Of a stretch of 41,302 nt of DNA, positions 9,129-16,647 are shown one piece after another (position 1 is the first letter of the stretch; every line of letters starts with the position of its first letter). Source of the DNA: an uncultured Saprospiraceae bacterium. GTDB taxonomy: Bacteria > Bacteroidota > Bacteroidia > Chitinophagales > Saprospiraceae. Both the position numbers and the translations under genes were made by a program. Below the pieces are notes generated by a model. It saw only the letters and a list, made by a program, of their open reading frames with translations. It was not told the origin of the DNA and did not search any database. The DNA is taken from assembly GCA_937959275.1 (NCBI GenBank), contig CALGLU010000069.1:1-41302 (forward strand), given 5' to 3'.

Positions 9129-9354
9129 AATCATGTCACACCTTGGGCCTATAATCATATCACACCTTCGGCCTATAATCATGTCACACCTTTGGCCTAT
9201 AATCATGTCACACCTTTGGCGTTCTTGTCTATAATCATGTCACACCTTCGGCGTTCTTGCCTATAATCATTTCACACCTTCGGCGTTCTTGCCTACAATC
9301 ATGTCACACCTTCGGCGTTCTTGCCTACAATCATGTCACACCTTCGGCGTTCTT
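9129..9354. repeat. mosaic tandem array: 24-bp units followed by 32-bp units
   Basis: Eight head-to-tail copies share AATCATGTCACACCTTCGGC. The first three (9129, 9153, 9177) are 24 bp. The next five (9201, 9233, 9265, 9297, 9329) are 32 bp because they carry an extra GTTCTTG-type insertion, so the array changed unit length part way. Both flanks contain GGGGCTACAA (just before 9131, and again near 9375). The array lies in the 441-bp gap downstream of ychF. The reverse-strand frame that reads MIIGxRCD repeats is a translation of the 24-bp units and not a gene. Confidence 0.92.
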
Positions 9355-9361
9355 CTGCTAA

Positions 9362-9377
9362 CCGTGATAAATCACGG
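9362..9377. repeat. perfect 7-bp inverted repeat at array edge
   Basis: CCGTGAT-AA-ATCACGG is a perfect dyad directly after the 32-bp array and followed by GGGCTACAA. A related but imperfect copy (GTGATGAATCGTGGGGCTACAA) lies on the other side of the array near 9108-9130, so the array is bracketed by similar sequence. Confidence 0.55.
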
Positions 9378-9430
9378 GGCTACAAGACAGGCGATAGGAG
9401 ATTTATACTTAGAGTTAAAAACTTTATTTA

Positions 9431-9438
9431 TACCTTAG
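9431..9438 (+). promoter_or_regulatory. weak -7-like box (TACCTTAG)
   Basis: TACCTTAG differs from TAnnTTTG at one position and lies 25 bases before the ATG at 9463, the same spacing as the ychF box. Tentative. Confidence 0.3.
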
Positions 9439-9462
9439 TCAGCTCACACAAAAAATATACTT

Positions 9463-10245
9463 ATGCCAGTAGCCAATCCAGCACATTTAGCCGCCATGAT
9501 GCCTAAACGAGAAAGCATCGCAGAAGAACGTCAATATCGAAAAGAGCAGTTGGCTGCCGCCTTTAGAGTCTTTGGCAAATTCGGATTTTCAGAAGGTGTG
9601 GCAGGGCACATCACGGTGAGAGACCCTGAGCACGAACATAAATTTTGGGTTAATCCATTTGGTTTGTCTTTTAATAAAATATGTGTTTCAGACCTGATCC
9701 TTGTGGATGAAGAAGGCAACATTGTAGAAGGCAAACACAACATGCTGAACCAAGCTGCCTTTGCTATACATTCACGAGTCCATGCTGCTCGACCCGATGT
9801 TGTCGCTGCAGCACATGCTCACTCACTGTACGGCAAAACATGGTCTACACTCGGTCGCTTACTCGATCCATTGACACAAGATGCCTGCGCCTTTTATGAT
9901 GATCATGGCCTATTTGATGATTACACTGGCGTCGTTTTAGATACGAGCGAAGGAGATCGGATTGCGGAGGCATTGGGAGACAAAAAAGCAGCCATCCTTA
10001 AAAATCATGGCCACCTTACGGTTGGAGGGACAGTCGAAGAAGCTGCGTGGTGGTTTATCTGTATGGAGCGATGTTTTCAATCTCAAATCATGGCAGAGCA
10101 AACTGGCATCAAACCACAGCCAATCAAACATGAAGTCGCACTTAAGACACGTGATCAAGAAGTTGGCTTTCCGATTGCGGGTTGGTTTAACTATCAGCCA
10201 ATTCATCAGGATATCATTGCAGCCTTTCCTGAGTTGTTGAATTAG
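9463..10245 (+). CDS. class II aldolase/adducin-domain protein
   Basis: The 260-aa cytosolic protein has the class II aldolase/adducin fold. The metal-binding histidines are visible in VVAAAHAHS (H118, H120) and LKNHGHLTVGG (H182). The catalytic glutamate of L-fuculose-1-phosphate-type aldolases is not evident: the corresponding stretch reads MLNQAAFAIHSRVHAARPD, as in the adducin-like subgroup whose substrates are mostly unknown. True aldolase activity is therefore uncertain. It is convergent with the alcohol dehydrogenase at 10280 (34 bp apart), so the two are not an operon. The start is the first ATG after the -7-like box. Confidence 0.85.
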   Translation: MPVANPAHLAAMMPKRESIAEERQYRKEQLAAAFRVFGKFGFSEGVAGHITVRDPEHEHKFWVNPFGLSFNKICVSDLILVDEEGNIVEGKHNMLNQAAFAIHSRVHAARPDVVAAAHAHSLYGKTWSTLGRLLDPLTQDACAFYDDHGLFDDYTGVVLDTSEGDRIAEALGDKKAAILKNHGHLTVGGTVEEAAWWFICMERCFQSQIMAEQTGIKPQPIKHEVALKTRDQEVGFPIAGWFNYQPIHQDIIAAFPELLN

Positions 10246-10279
10246 GGTTTTGGTGATTGGTGAATCTGTAGATTAGTGA

Positions 10280-11392
10280 TTAGAATACGATGACGCCTTT
10301 TGCATTGTCTCCTTTTAATAGATCTTCAAATGCTATCTCTAATTGATCCAGCGTATATTCCTTCGTGATCATCTGATCTAGTTTTAGATCTCCGTTTTTA
10401 TAGAGCGCCATAATCTTAGGGAAATCGATTTGCGGTCTACACTGGCCATACAACGGATTGATGTATAATTTGTCCCACTCAAATAAGCGCATATCAATGG
10501 TGATTTCCTCTTCAATACCACTCACCTGGACAGCCGTGCCGGCATTGCGAATCATCGCTAACGGTGCCGCACCCAAAGCGGGAATCGCAGTACACTCAAA
10601 CGCATAATCCGCTCCTCTGCCTAACAGCTCTTTGACTTGTTCCGCCACCCCACTCAAACCCAAATCATCTTGTCTAGCTACAATCACATCCGTCGCACCA
10701 AACTGTTTGGCAAACTCTAATTTTTTTGGATTGATATCGACAGCAATAATCCGTTTAGCTCCAGCTACTTGACAAGCATTGATGACATTCAAGCCGACCC
10801 CGCCACAGCCCAAGACGACAGCCGAGCTCCCTCGTTCAAGTTTAGCAGCATTCACAACTGATCCATAGCCTGTCATCACACCACAGCTGATGATCGCAGC
10901 AGCTGAGAAATTTAAGTCAAGGCAATCCACTTTTACTAGAGCAGATTCTTTGACAATCACATATTCACTTAAGGTCCCGAGATTGAATGATCGCTCGATA
11001 CTATTGCCGTTCCACTTGGTGCCCTCCAGATGAGCATGCCCGGGCGTGAAGCCGTTTCCTCCAGCTACAACTGGCGAATTATGTTCACAGATATGCTCAT
11101 GTCCACGTAAGCATTGAAAACAGCTCATACACGGTGTCGCCCAATTCAAAATCACAGCATCTCCTTTTGTAAAATCCTTGATGTTGCTTCCCACTTGCTC
11201 AACAATGCCAGCGCCCTCATGCCCCATGACGATAGGCTTGCCCCATGATAAGCTATCATAATCTGTATGGCACAATCCTGCTGCTTTCATTCTTACGACC
11301 ACCTCGTCAGGCATGGGGTCAGCGAGTAAAACATCATCGATGATAAAACTGCCATCGCCTATCGCAATGGCTGATTTTGAGAGTATGTCCAT
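10280..11392 (-). CDS. zinc-dependent alcohol dehydrogenase (MDR family)
   Basis: The 370-aa protein is a medium-chain zinc dehydrogenase of the class III/aryl-alcohol-type branch. It would oxidise an alcohol, or reduce an aldehyde, using NAD(H). Catalytic zinc ligands are C41 and the GHEGAG block (H58, E59). Structural zinc cysteines are C88, C91, C94 and C102. The Rossmann motif GCGGVGLNVINA is followed by an acidic strand end (IIAVDINPKKLEFA) that favours NAD over NADP. The substrate cannot be told. The upstream region carries a MITE-like element starting about 130 bp before the ATG. Confidence 0.92.
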   Translation of the reverse strand: MDILSKSAIAIGDGSFIIDDVLLADPMPDEVVVRMKAAGLCHTDYDSLSWGKPIVMGHEGAGIVEQVGSNIKDFTKGDAVILNWATPCMSCFQCLRGHEHICEHNSPVVAGGNGFTPGHAHLEGTKWNGNSIERSFNLGTLSEYVIVKESALVKVDCLDLNFSAAAIISCGVMTGYGSVVNAAKLERGSSAVVLGCGGVGLNVINACQVAGAKRIIAVDINPKKLEFAKQFGATDVIVARQDDLGLSGVAEQVKELLGRGADYAFECTAIPALGAAPLAMIRNAGTAVQVSGIEEEITIDMRLFEWDKLYINPLYGQCRPQIDFPKIMALYKNGDLKLDQMITKEYTLDQLEIAFEDLLKGDNAKGVIVF

Positions 11393-11522
11393 CTGATAAA
11401 AATAAGGATTTTGAATGGTTAATTGTGTTTATAGCTTAGGATGATAAGATTGATTCTATTGATTACACGCAGCCTACAAGATTTATTCCCACCACGATTG
11501 ACCATGTGCACAAAGCGACCGT

Positions 11523-11729
11523 CTATCACAGTGTGTATTTCAAATTGCATTTTATTAATTGCCATCACGCGCCCTAACCCTAAAGAGAAATCCGCCCACG
11601 TAAAATCACGGCATGACTCTGCGCTGGCTTCCCTTTAGGGATCGAGGGCGCGAGTTTAGGGATCGAGGGCGCGAGTGGGCTTAGATTTAAAATAAACTTG
11701 TGTGCAATTTGAAATACACACTCTATCAC
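11523..11729. mobile_element. 193-bp MITE-like element with perfect TIRs and 7-bp target duplication
   Basis: The element spans 11530-11722. Its ends are perfect 20-bp inverted repeats: AGTGTGTATTTCAAATTGCA at 11530-11549, with the complement at 11703-11722. The heptamer CTATCAC flanks it directly on both sides (11523-11529 and 11723-11729), as expected for a target-site duplication. Inside, GCGCCCTAACCCTAAAG-like arms pair imperfectly with TTTAGGGATCGAGGGCGCG, and a 21-bp unit (TTAGGGATCGAGGGCGCGAGT) is duplicated in tandem at 11635-11655 and 11656-11676. It encodes no transposase, so it would be mobilised in trans. It sits between the alcohol dehydrogenase and the YgiQ-type gene. Confidence 0.75.
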
Positions 11730-11759
11730 CCAAAGGCTATACGCATCTCAAGAATAGTC

Positions 11760-11767
11760 TATCTTTG
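11760..11767 (+). promoter_or_regulatory. putative -7 promoter box (TATCTTTG) next to start codon
   Basis: TATCTTTG matches TAnnTTTG and ends only seven bases before the ATG at 11774. With the usual -7 geometry the transcript would start at or next to the start codon, suggesting a leaderless mRNA for the YgiQ-type gene. The box lies about 38 bp inside from the right end of the MITE-like element, so the insertion has replaced the upstream promoter region. Confidence 0.5.
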
Positions 11768-11773
11768 CAGTCT

Positions 11774-13678
11774 ATGTCAAACTATCAGTTATCAGATTGG
11801 ATGCCAATCACTAAGAAGGAAGTCACGGATAGAGGTTGGGATCAGTTAGATGTCATCTTGATCTCGGGTGATGCTTATGTGGATCATCCAGCGTTTGGGA
11901 CTGCGGTGATTGGTCGAATCATGGAGAGTGAGGGTTTGAAAGTCGCTGTTATCGCACAGCCGAATTGGCAAGATGATTTACGAGATTTTAAAAAGCTGGG
12001 TGCACCTAGATTGTTTTTTGGGGTGACGTCTGGCTGTATGGATTCTATGGTGAATCACTATACTGCCGGCAAGCGCAAACGATCAACTGATGCCTATACA
12101 CCGAAGGGCGAGGCAAATTTTAGACCAGACTATGCTGTCACTGTCTACACTAAAATCTTAAAAGAGCTATATCCAGATATTCCAGTTTTAATTGGTGGGA
12201 TTGAAGCGTCGCTGCGACGGGTGACACATTATGATTATTGGAAAAATGAATTGTTCCCAAATATCTTATCCATATCGGGAGCGGATCTGTTGGTGTATGG
12301 GATGGGTGAGATGCCTTTGCGGCAAATCGTGCGGCTCGTGCAGGAGGGTGTCCCCTTTGATCAAATTACGCATATACCGCAGACGGCATATCTGCATCCA
12401 CGTAAAGCGGAGTTGCCTGTACAGGAGCAGTGGGAAGATTTAGTGTTGAGCTCGCATGAGCGTTGTCTTCGGAATAAAAAAGCCTTTGCTGCCAACTTCA
12501 AGCACATCGAACAAGAATCGAATAAAGTGAATGCGAAGCGTCTGGTGCAAGGCGTAGCAGATCATAATCTGGTGATTAATCCGCCGTTTCCGCCGATGAG
12601 CGAAGTGGAGATTGATACGTCATTTGATTTGCCTTACACGCGATTACCTCATCCGAAATATGCAAAGCGTGGCGCGATACCTGCGTATGAAATGATTAAA
12701 TTTTCAATCAATATGCATCGGGGTTGCTTTGGTGGTTGTAGCTTTTGTACGATCTCTGCGCATCAAGGAAAATTTGTAGCGAGTCGGTCAGAAGAGTCGA
12801 TACTGAAGGAAGTGGATAAGGTTGTCACCATGCCAGACTTCAAAGGTTACATTAGTGATTTGGGTGGACCGTCCGGAAATATGTATAAGATGAAGGGCAA
12901 GGTGCAGGAGATCTGTGATCGCTGTGTCGCGCCGTCGTGCATACATCCAGTCGTGTGTAGCAATCTGGATACGAGTCATAAGCCGATGACGGAGATATAT
13001 CGAAAGGTGGATGCACATCCTCAGGTGAAGAAAGCCTTTGTGAGTAGTGGCATTCGCTATGATTTATTAGTGGATGATTACAATAAAAAGAATGATGGCA
13101 GTCTAGAAGAATACATGGATCAGCTAGTGAGTCGGCATGTGTGTGGCCGATTAAAAGTAGCGCCAGAGCATACGTCGGATGAGACATTGAAGATTATGCG
13201 TAAGCCTTCGTTTAAACACTTCCATACCTTTAAGAAAAATTTTGAGCGGCTGAATGCTAAGCATGGCTTGAAGCAACCCCTTATCCCCTACTTCATCTCC
13301 AGTCATCCAGGTTCGACAGAAGAAGAGATGGCTAATCTTGCAGCAGAGACAAAAGAGATGGGCTTCAAATTGGAGCAGGTGCAGGACTTTACGCCTACGC
13401 CTATGACGGTGGCAACAGTCATCTATTATACTGGCTTACACCCCTATACACTTCGCCCTGTCTATACTGCGATTACAAAAAAAGACAAGCAGAAACAGCA
13501 CATGTTTTTCTTTTGGCACAAGCGAGAGAAGTTTACACAGATCAGAGATAAGCTAAGAAGCATGGGTCGGGAAGATTTGATTGAGAAGTTGTTGTATGAT
13601 AAGAAGAAGCATAAGAAGCGGGAGATTCTTAAAGATCGGGCTAAGCCTAGGAATGGGAAGAAGAAGTATAGGAAGTGA
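11774..13678 (+). CDS. YgiQ/UPF0313-family radical SAM protein
   Basis: The protein (634 aa from the ATG at 11774) is a full-length YgiQ-type radical SAM protein of unknown reaction. After an N-terminal cobalamin-binding-like domain (MESEGLKVAVIAQPNW), the cluster motif CFGGCSFC gives C318, C322 and C325. The family blocks KVAPEHTSDETLKIMRKPS and FISSHPGSTEEEMANLA follow, and the C-terminus is strongly basic (DKKKHKKREILKDRAKPRNGKKKYRK). The frame is open upstream to a GTG at 11702, but that region is the terminal repeat of the mobile element. The ATG directly after the -7 box matches the family N-terminus. Confidence 0.93.
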   Translation: MSNYQLSDWMPITKKEVTDRGWDQLDVILISGDAYVDHPAFGTAVIGRIMESEGLKVAVIAQPNWQDDLRDFKKLGAPRLFFGVTSGCMDSMVNHYTAGKRKRSTDAYTPKGEANFRPDYAVTVYTKILKELYPDIPVLIGGIEASLRRVTHYDYWKNELFPNILSISGADLLVYGMGEMPLRQIVRLVQEGVPFDQITHIPQTAYLHPRKAELPVQEQWEDLVLSSHERCLRNKKAFAANFKHIEQESNKVNAKRLVQGVADHNLVINPPFPPMSEVEIDTSFDLPYTRLPHPKYAKRGAIPAYEMIKFSINMHRGCFGGCSFCTISAHQGKFVASRSEESILKEVDKVVTMPDFKGYISDLGGPSGNMYKMKGKVQEICDRCVAPSCIHPVVCSNLDTSHKPMTEIYRKVDAHPQVKKAFVSSGIRYDLLVDDYNKKNDGSLEEYMDQLVSRHVCGRLKVAPEHTSDETLKIMRKPSFKHFHTFKKNFERLNAKHGLKQPLIPYFISSHPGSTEEEMANLAAETKEMGFKLEQVQDFTPTPMTVATVIYYTGLHPYTLRPVYTAITKKDKQKQHMFFFWHKREKFTQIRDKLRSMGREDLIEKLLYDKKKHKKREILKDRAKPRNGKKKYRK

Positions 13679-13815
13679 TTTTTTTATTTTTCTGATTTCG
13701 ACCATGTATAGTTGTCAGGCCATTGACATGAACCAAAACTTATGTTAAACTAGATACACCATCTTAACACCGAAACTTTCTTTTCTCACTTTTTCATGAT
13801 AAAAAGTAAGCAAAA

Positions 13816-13870
13816 CCTGCTTGCCGGCAGGCAGGATCTATGACAAATAATCTGCTCCGCATATTTGTCA
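13816..13870. repeat. twin extragenic palindromes
   Basis: This lies in the 423-bp gap between two convergent genes (13679-14101), which is otherwise without features. The near-palindrome CCTGCTTGCCGGCAGGCAGG (13816-13835) is followed by TGACAAATA (13841-13849) pairing perfectly with TATTTGTCA (13862-13870) across a 12-base loop. The GC-rich core contrasts with the AT-rich surroundings, which is typical of dispersed REP-like palindromes. A terminator role is possible, but there is no adjacent T-tract. Confidence 0.55.
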
Positions 13871-14101
13871 GGCCACCGCCACTGATCTAAACATGCTCCT
13901 TCTTTAAAACTGTATATATGCTTCTAACAGAGAAAATCTGCAAATTGCGCTTGATTTTGTATTGTCATTGATATTTACATGCTTGAATGTTAAGCCAAAT
14001 CATATCAATCAAAAAATCCTATCAATCATAGTTCAGATAATTGAGCATTGAGAGATGACGAATTTGTTGGACCTTTTGTAATGTTACTTTAATTAATATT
14101 C

Positions 14102-15301
14102 TTACCCTTTAACCACATCCTTTGGAAATGGCAAACCCATCAATCCATTCGGCTTCAAATACAACTCAGCTCTTTGCAAATCAAAAATAATATTAAAGCG
14201 CTTTAACAACTCACCACCTAGAACGCTGTATTTTTGATTACCAATCTTGCCTTCAAAAAAACTGATGGGGATTGATGTAAATTCTTCGCCTCCAAATTCC
14301 AACTCTGGTAAGACTGCTTTTTTAGTCAAGAGCACATTTCCAAACGAATCTTTTAATTGGCTCTCGGAAGTTACTTTCAGTTGATCACCAATCTTATGCT
14401 GACTTGCAAAAGCATCATTTAATAATAATGCCCCGCTGTAACCTGAATGAATCATAAACTTATTATGGTAGCTATTATCATTGATCTTAAGCTTAGCATG
14501 AACAAACATTAAGCCCCGATCAAAGAAAAAGGGATATTTTGAATACGACTCTAAGAAATCTATTTGCTTAAGATTGGAATAGCTTCGCATTTCATTTAAA
14601 TTAAAATCAATCTCAATAATTCTATCATTAAACAATAGTGGACCATACTTCCCATCAGTAAAGTGTCCTGAATGTCTATTAATCCATAAGACCATTTTAT
14701 CCCACTCCTGTTTACCTATTTTTAACTTATTATTCTTGGTGTATTTTATTTCACCACCTCCACCCCAACTTCCAGCTGTGATCGTTGTTGTTGAATCTAA
14801 CCTACTTAACTTTTCTAACGCATCAAAGGTAATCCCGACAGAACTTTCACCAGTATGAAACATTAAGTTCAAGGTGTCCACTTCATTAAGTACCGCTCGC
14901 GTGGATATATTGTTATAGGATGTAAAGTCAAATGGGATCGTGTCCAAGGGTGTTTCATCCAGAGGAGCGTGTTTGTAAGTCATCCCACTATTAAGCTGAG
15001 TTGGACAAACCTCAGTGTCATTCATAACAATGAAAAAACCAATACTGTCCAATGGTTTGATCAAAAATTGAATGGAATCAATATCGGATATAAATGTGAC
15101 GTATTTTGTTTGACTTGTCTTATCCGCTATATAAACATCGAAGTTAGTACTTGGGGAAATGGACCAATAGTCTGTTCGTAAAATATTTCCGTCGCGAATT
15201 GAAATTTCGTTGCTGGTTGTTTTTAGGATTGGGTAGACGTGTTGGGCGTAGACTGAGCAAGTCAATATCAACAAGAGTACTGTGCAAAAGAACTGTTTCA
15301 T
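14102..15301 (-). CDS. retropepsin-like aspartyl protease-fold protein lacking catalytic Asp
   Basis: This exported protein (399 aa) has a signal peptide at residues 1-19 ending SVYAQ. Two lobes with the layout of a bacterial pepsin/retropepsin-type protein follow: LMFHTGESSVGITF (about 147-159) and KFMIHSGYSGALLL (281-294), then VLGGELLKRFNIIFDLQRAELYLKPN (360-385). In active members both lobes carry Asp-Thr/Ser-Gly. Here both aspartates are histidine (H149-T-G and H285-S-G), so ordinary aspartyl protease catalysis is not expected. It may be a binding protein or may use another chemistry. It ends a run of five minus-strand genes (18382 to 14102) with short spacers. Confidence 0.75.
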   Translation of the reverse strand: MKQFFCTVLLLILTCSVYAQHVYPILKTTSNEISIRDGNILRTDYWSISPSTNFDVYIADKTSQTKYVTFISDIDSIQFLIKPLDSIGFFIVMNDTEVCPTQLNSGMTYKHAPLDETPLDTIPFDFTSYNNISTRAVLNEVDTLNLMFHTGESSVGITFDALEKLSRLDSTTTITAGSWGGGGEIKYTKNNKLKIGKQEWDKMVLWINRHSGHFTDGKYGPLLFNDRIIEIDFNLNEMRSYSNLKQIDFLESYSKYPFFFDRGLMFVHAKLKINDNSYHNKFMIHSGYSGALLLNDAFASQHKIGDQLKVTSESQLKDSFGNVLLTKKAVLPELEFGGEEFTSIPISFFEGKIGNQKYSVLGGELLKRFNIIFDLQRAELYLKPNGLMGLPFPKDVVKG

Positions 15302-15352
15302 TTAATCTTTTTTAGCAAATAAGACATCTAAGTTTTTACAAGATACTTGTTT

Positions 15353-16192
15353 TTAATCCACTATCTCCAATACAATTCTAAAACCAATACGAGGATCTGG
15401 AGCATTATAGGGCAACTCTTTAAATACATCATTTGGGAAAGAATCCCAATTACCACCAAAGGTAGAGGTCGAATCAATCATCTCACTAACATTACCTATG
15501 ACTGAACAAATATTATTATCAGATTGAGGATTATGAAAAATTGGCCCTTGGATAAAATAGCCATCAAACACTCGCGCATAACTATATTGGCTTAAATGCT
15601 CATTATAAAAATGATACTTAAGATTAATATCTGATCTATATTTAGTCTCATATAGCTGTTCCCTTGTCAGCGTATCAGCTGGCACTTGTATATTAAAAGC
15701 AGTCATCATCAGTTTATACTCATCAAGAGTTGGTAATCGAACTTTTATGTCATCTTTGTATTTGTACTTATTGATTTCTAGTGACATCCATGTGCAATAG
15801 TTAATAGCAGCTTTATATGAAACATTAACGACAGGATAATATTGATAAAATTCATAAGTACTATAGTTCCTCGCAAGAGGTTCAACAAGACGCTTTTGTG
15901 TATCCTTATACATCCCTTCAAGTTCAAGTTCAAACCACTTAGTTGAATGAATCATATTCTCCTTATAAAAATCAGGGTTTGTTTTCCCTTCACTATTTAT
16001 AAACCTATTATAATCACTAATCGAGACTTCGTATTTGCTAATAAGTGTATTATTTGACCCAGGTAATTTAATGAAATTTTTAAAAATTTCATTGAAATTA
16101 TTGGGTGTGAATTTCTTCACCTTACATCCACAAATGACTATGATAAAGCAAATAAAAAGCAAGCTCATTAAAGATTCATTCCCGATTTTCAT
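15353..16192 (-). CDS. SUMF1/FGE-domain lipoprotein (copy 1)
   Basis: The 279-aa product is a predicted lipoprotein (hydrophobic segment, then IVICGC with the lipidated cysteine at C23). The rest is a formylglycine-generating-enzyme-like domain: FIKLPGSNNTLISKYEVSISDY near the start, YPVVNVSYKAAINYCTWMS in the middle, VRLPTLDEYKLM, GNVSEMI (the family's GNVWEW), FGGNWDS, and PDPRIGFRIVL at the end. Such domains in Bacteroidota surface proteins (for example the gliding proteins GldJ/GldK) are mostly structural rather than catalytic. It is clearly paralogous to the gene at 16648-17505 and is separated from it by a VOC gene. Confidence 0.8.
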   Translation of the reverse strand: MKIGNESLMSLLFICFIIVICGCKVKKFTPNNFNEIFKNFIKLPGSNNTLISKYEVSISDYNRFINSEGKTNPDFYKENMIHSTKWFELELEGMYKDTQKRLVEPLARNYSTYEFYQYYPVVNVSYKAAINYCTWMSLEINKYKYKDDIKVRLPTLDEYKLMMTAFNIQVPADTLTREQLYETKYRSDINLKYHFYNEHLSQYSYARVFDGYFIQGPIFHNPQSDNNICSVIGNVSEMIDSTSTFGGNWDSFPNDVFKELPYNAPDPRIGFRIVLEIVD

Positions 16193-16248
16193 GATTGGTT
16201 ATCAGCTGTCAACTTGGTTTAACGATAAATTAAAAATCAATGAGTGAC

Positions 16249-16632
16249 CTAAGCATCCACTTTAGACTCTATAAACTCTCCAAAATGCCATAACACGCCA
16301 GAGGGATCATGCATAAATATTTCTCTCCCCCAATCATACTCCTTTATTTCTGTAAACCGGACATACTTATATTTTTCATGAAGGCCTTTTGACAATAATT
16401 CTTGGGCACACTCGTCCACATCATCCACCTCTAAAAAGACCATCGAATTATTGATCCAGTCTTTGACATAATAATCTTGCAAATAAAAAGCTAATTGTTC
16501 ATTCACTTTAAACAGAGACATTTTTTGATCAATTACAAATTCGGTGAAGCCAAGTTCATTATAAAACTGTCTGGATTCAGTATAATTTTTGGCACCTATA
16601 AATGTGCGGATGGATTTGGATGTAGTTTTCAT
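16249..16632 (-). CDS. VOC/glyoxalase-fold protein
   Basis: This small cytosolic protein (127 aa) has the vicinal-oxygen-chelate fold in two beta-alpha-beta-beta-beta modules. The first is FIGAKNYTESRQFYNELGF...LFKVNEQLAFYLQDYYV, the second MVFLEVDDVDECAQELLSKG...GREIFMHDPSGVLWHFGEF. The DPSG-x-LWHFGE end is typical. The group includes glyoxalases, dioxygenases and antibiotic-binding proteins, and the specific role here cannot be told. It is inserted between the two FGE-domain lipoprotein genes, 15 bp from one and 56 bp from the other. Confidence 0.82.
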   Translation of the reverse strand: MKTTSKSIRTFIGAKNYTESRQFYNELGFTEFVIDQKMSLFKVNEQLAFYLQDYYVKDWINNSMVFLEVDDVDECAQELLSKGLHEKYKYVRFTEIKEYDWGREIFMHDPSGVLWHFGEFIESKVDA

Positions 16633-16647
16633 ATTTCTTTTAAAATA

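Noticed and set aside
8907-9206. Reverse-strand frame with repeated MIIGxRCD peptides
   Set aside because: It is a translation of three 24-bp tandem units (8 codons each) running into the end of ychF. The frame is lost where units become 32 bp, and there is no independent coding signal.
9129-9354. 24/32-bp array as a CRISPR array
   Set aside because: There are no unique spacers; the variable part is the same short insertion in every unit.
11441-11638. 65-codon plus-strand frame between the alcohol dehydrogenase and the YgiQ-type gene
   Set aside because: It overlaps the MITE-like element and its internal repeats, with no protein family resemblance.
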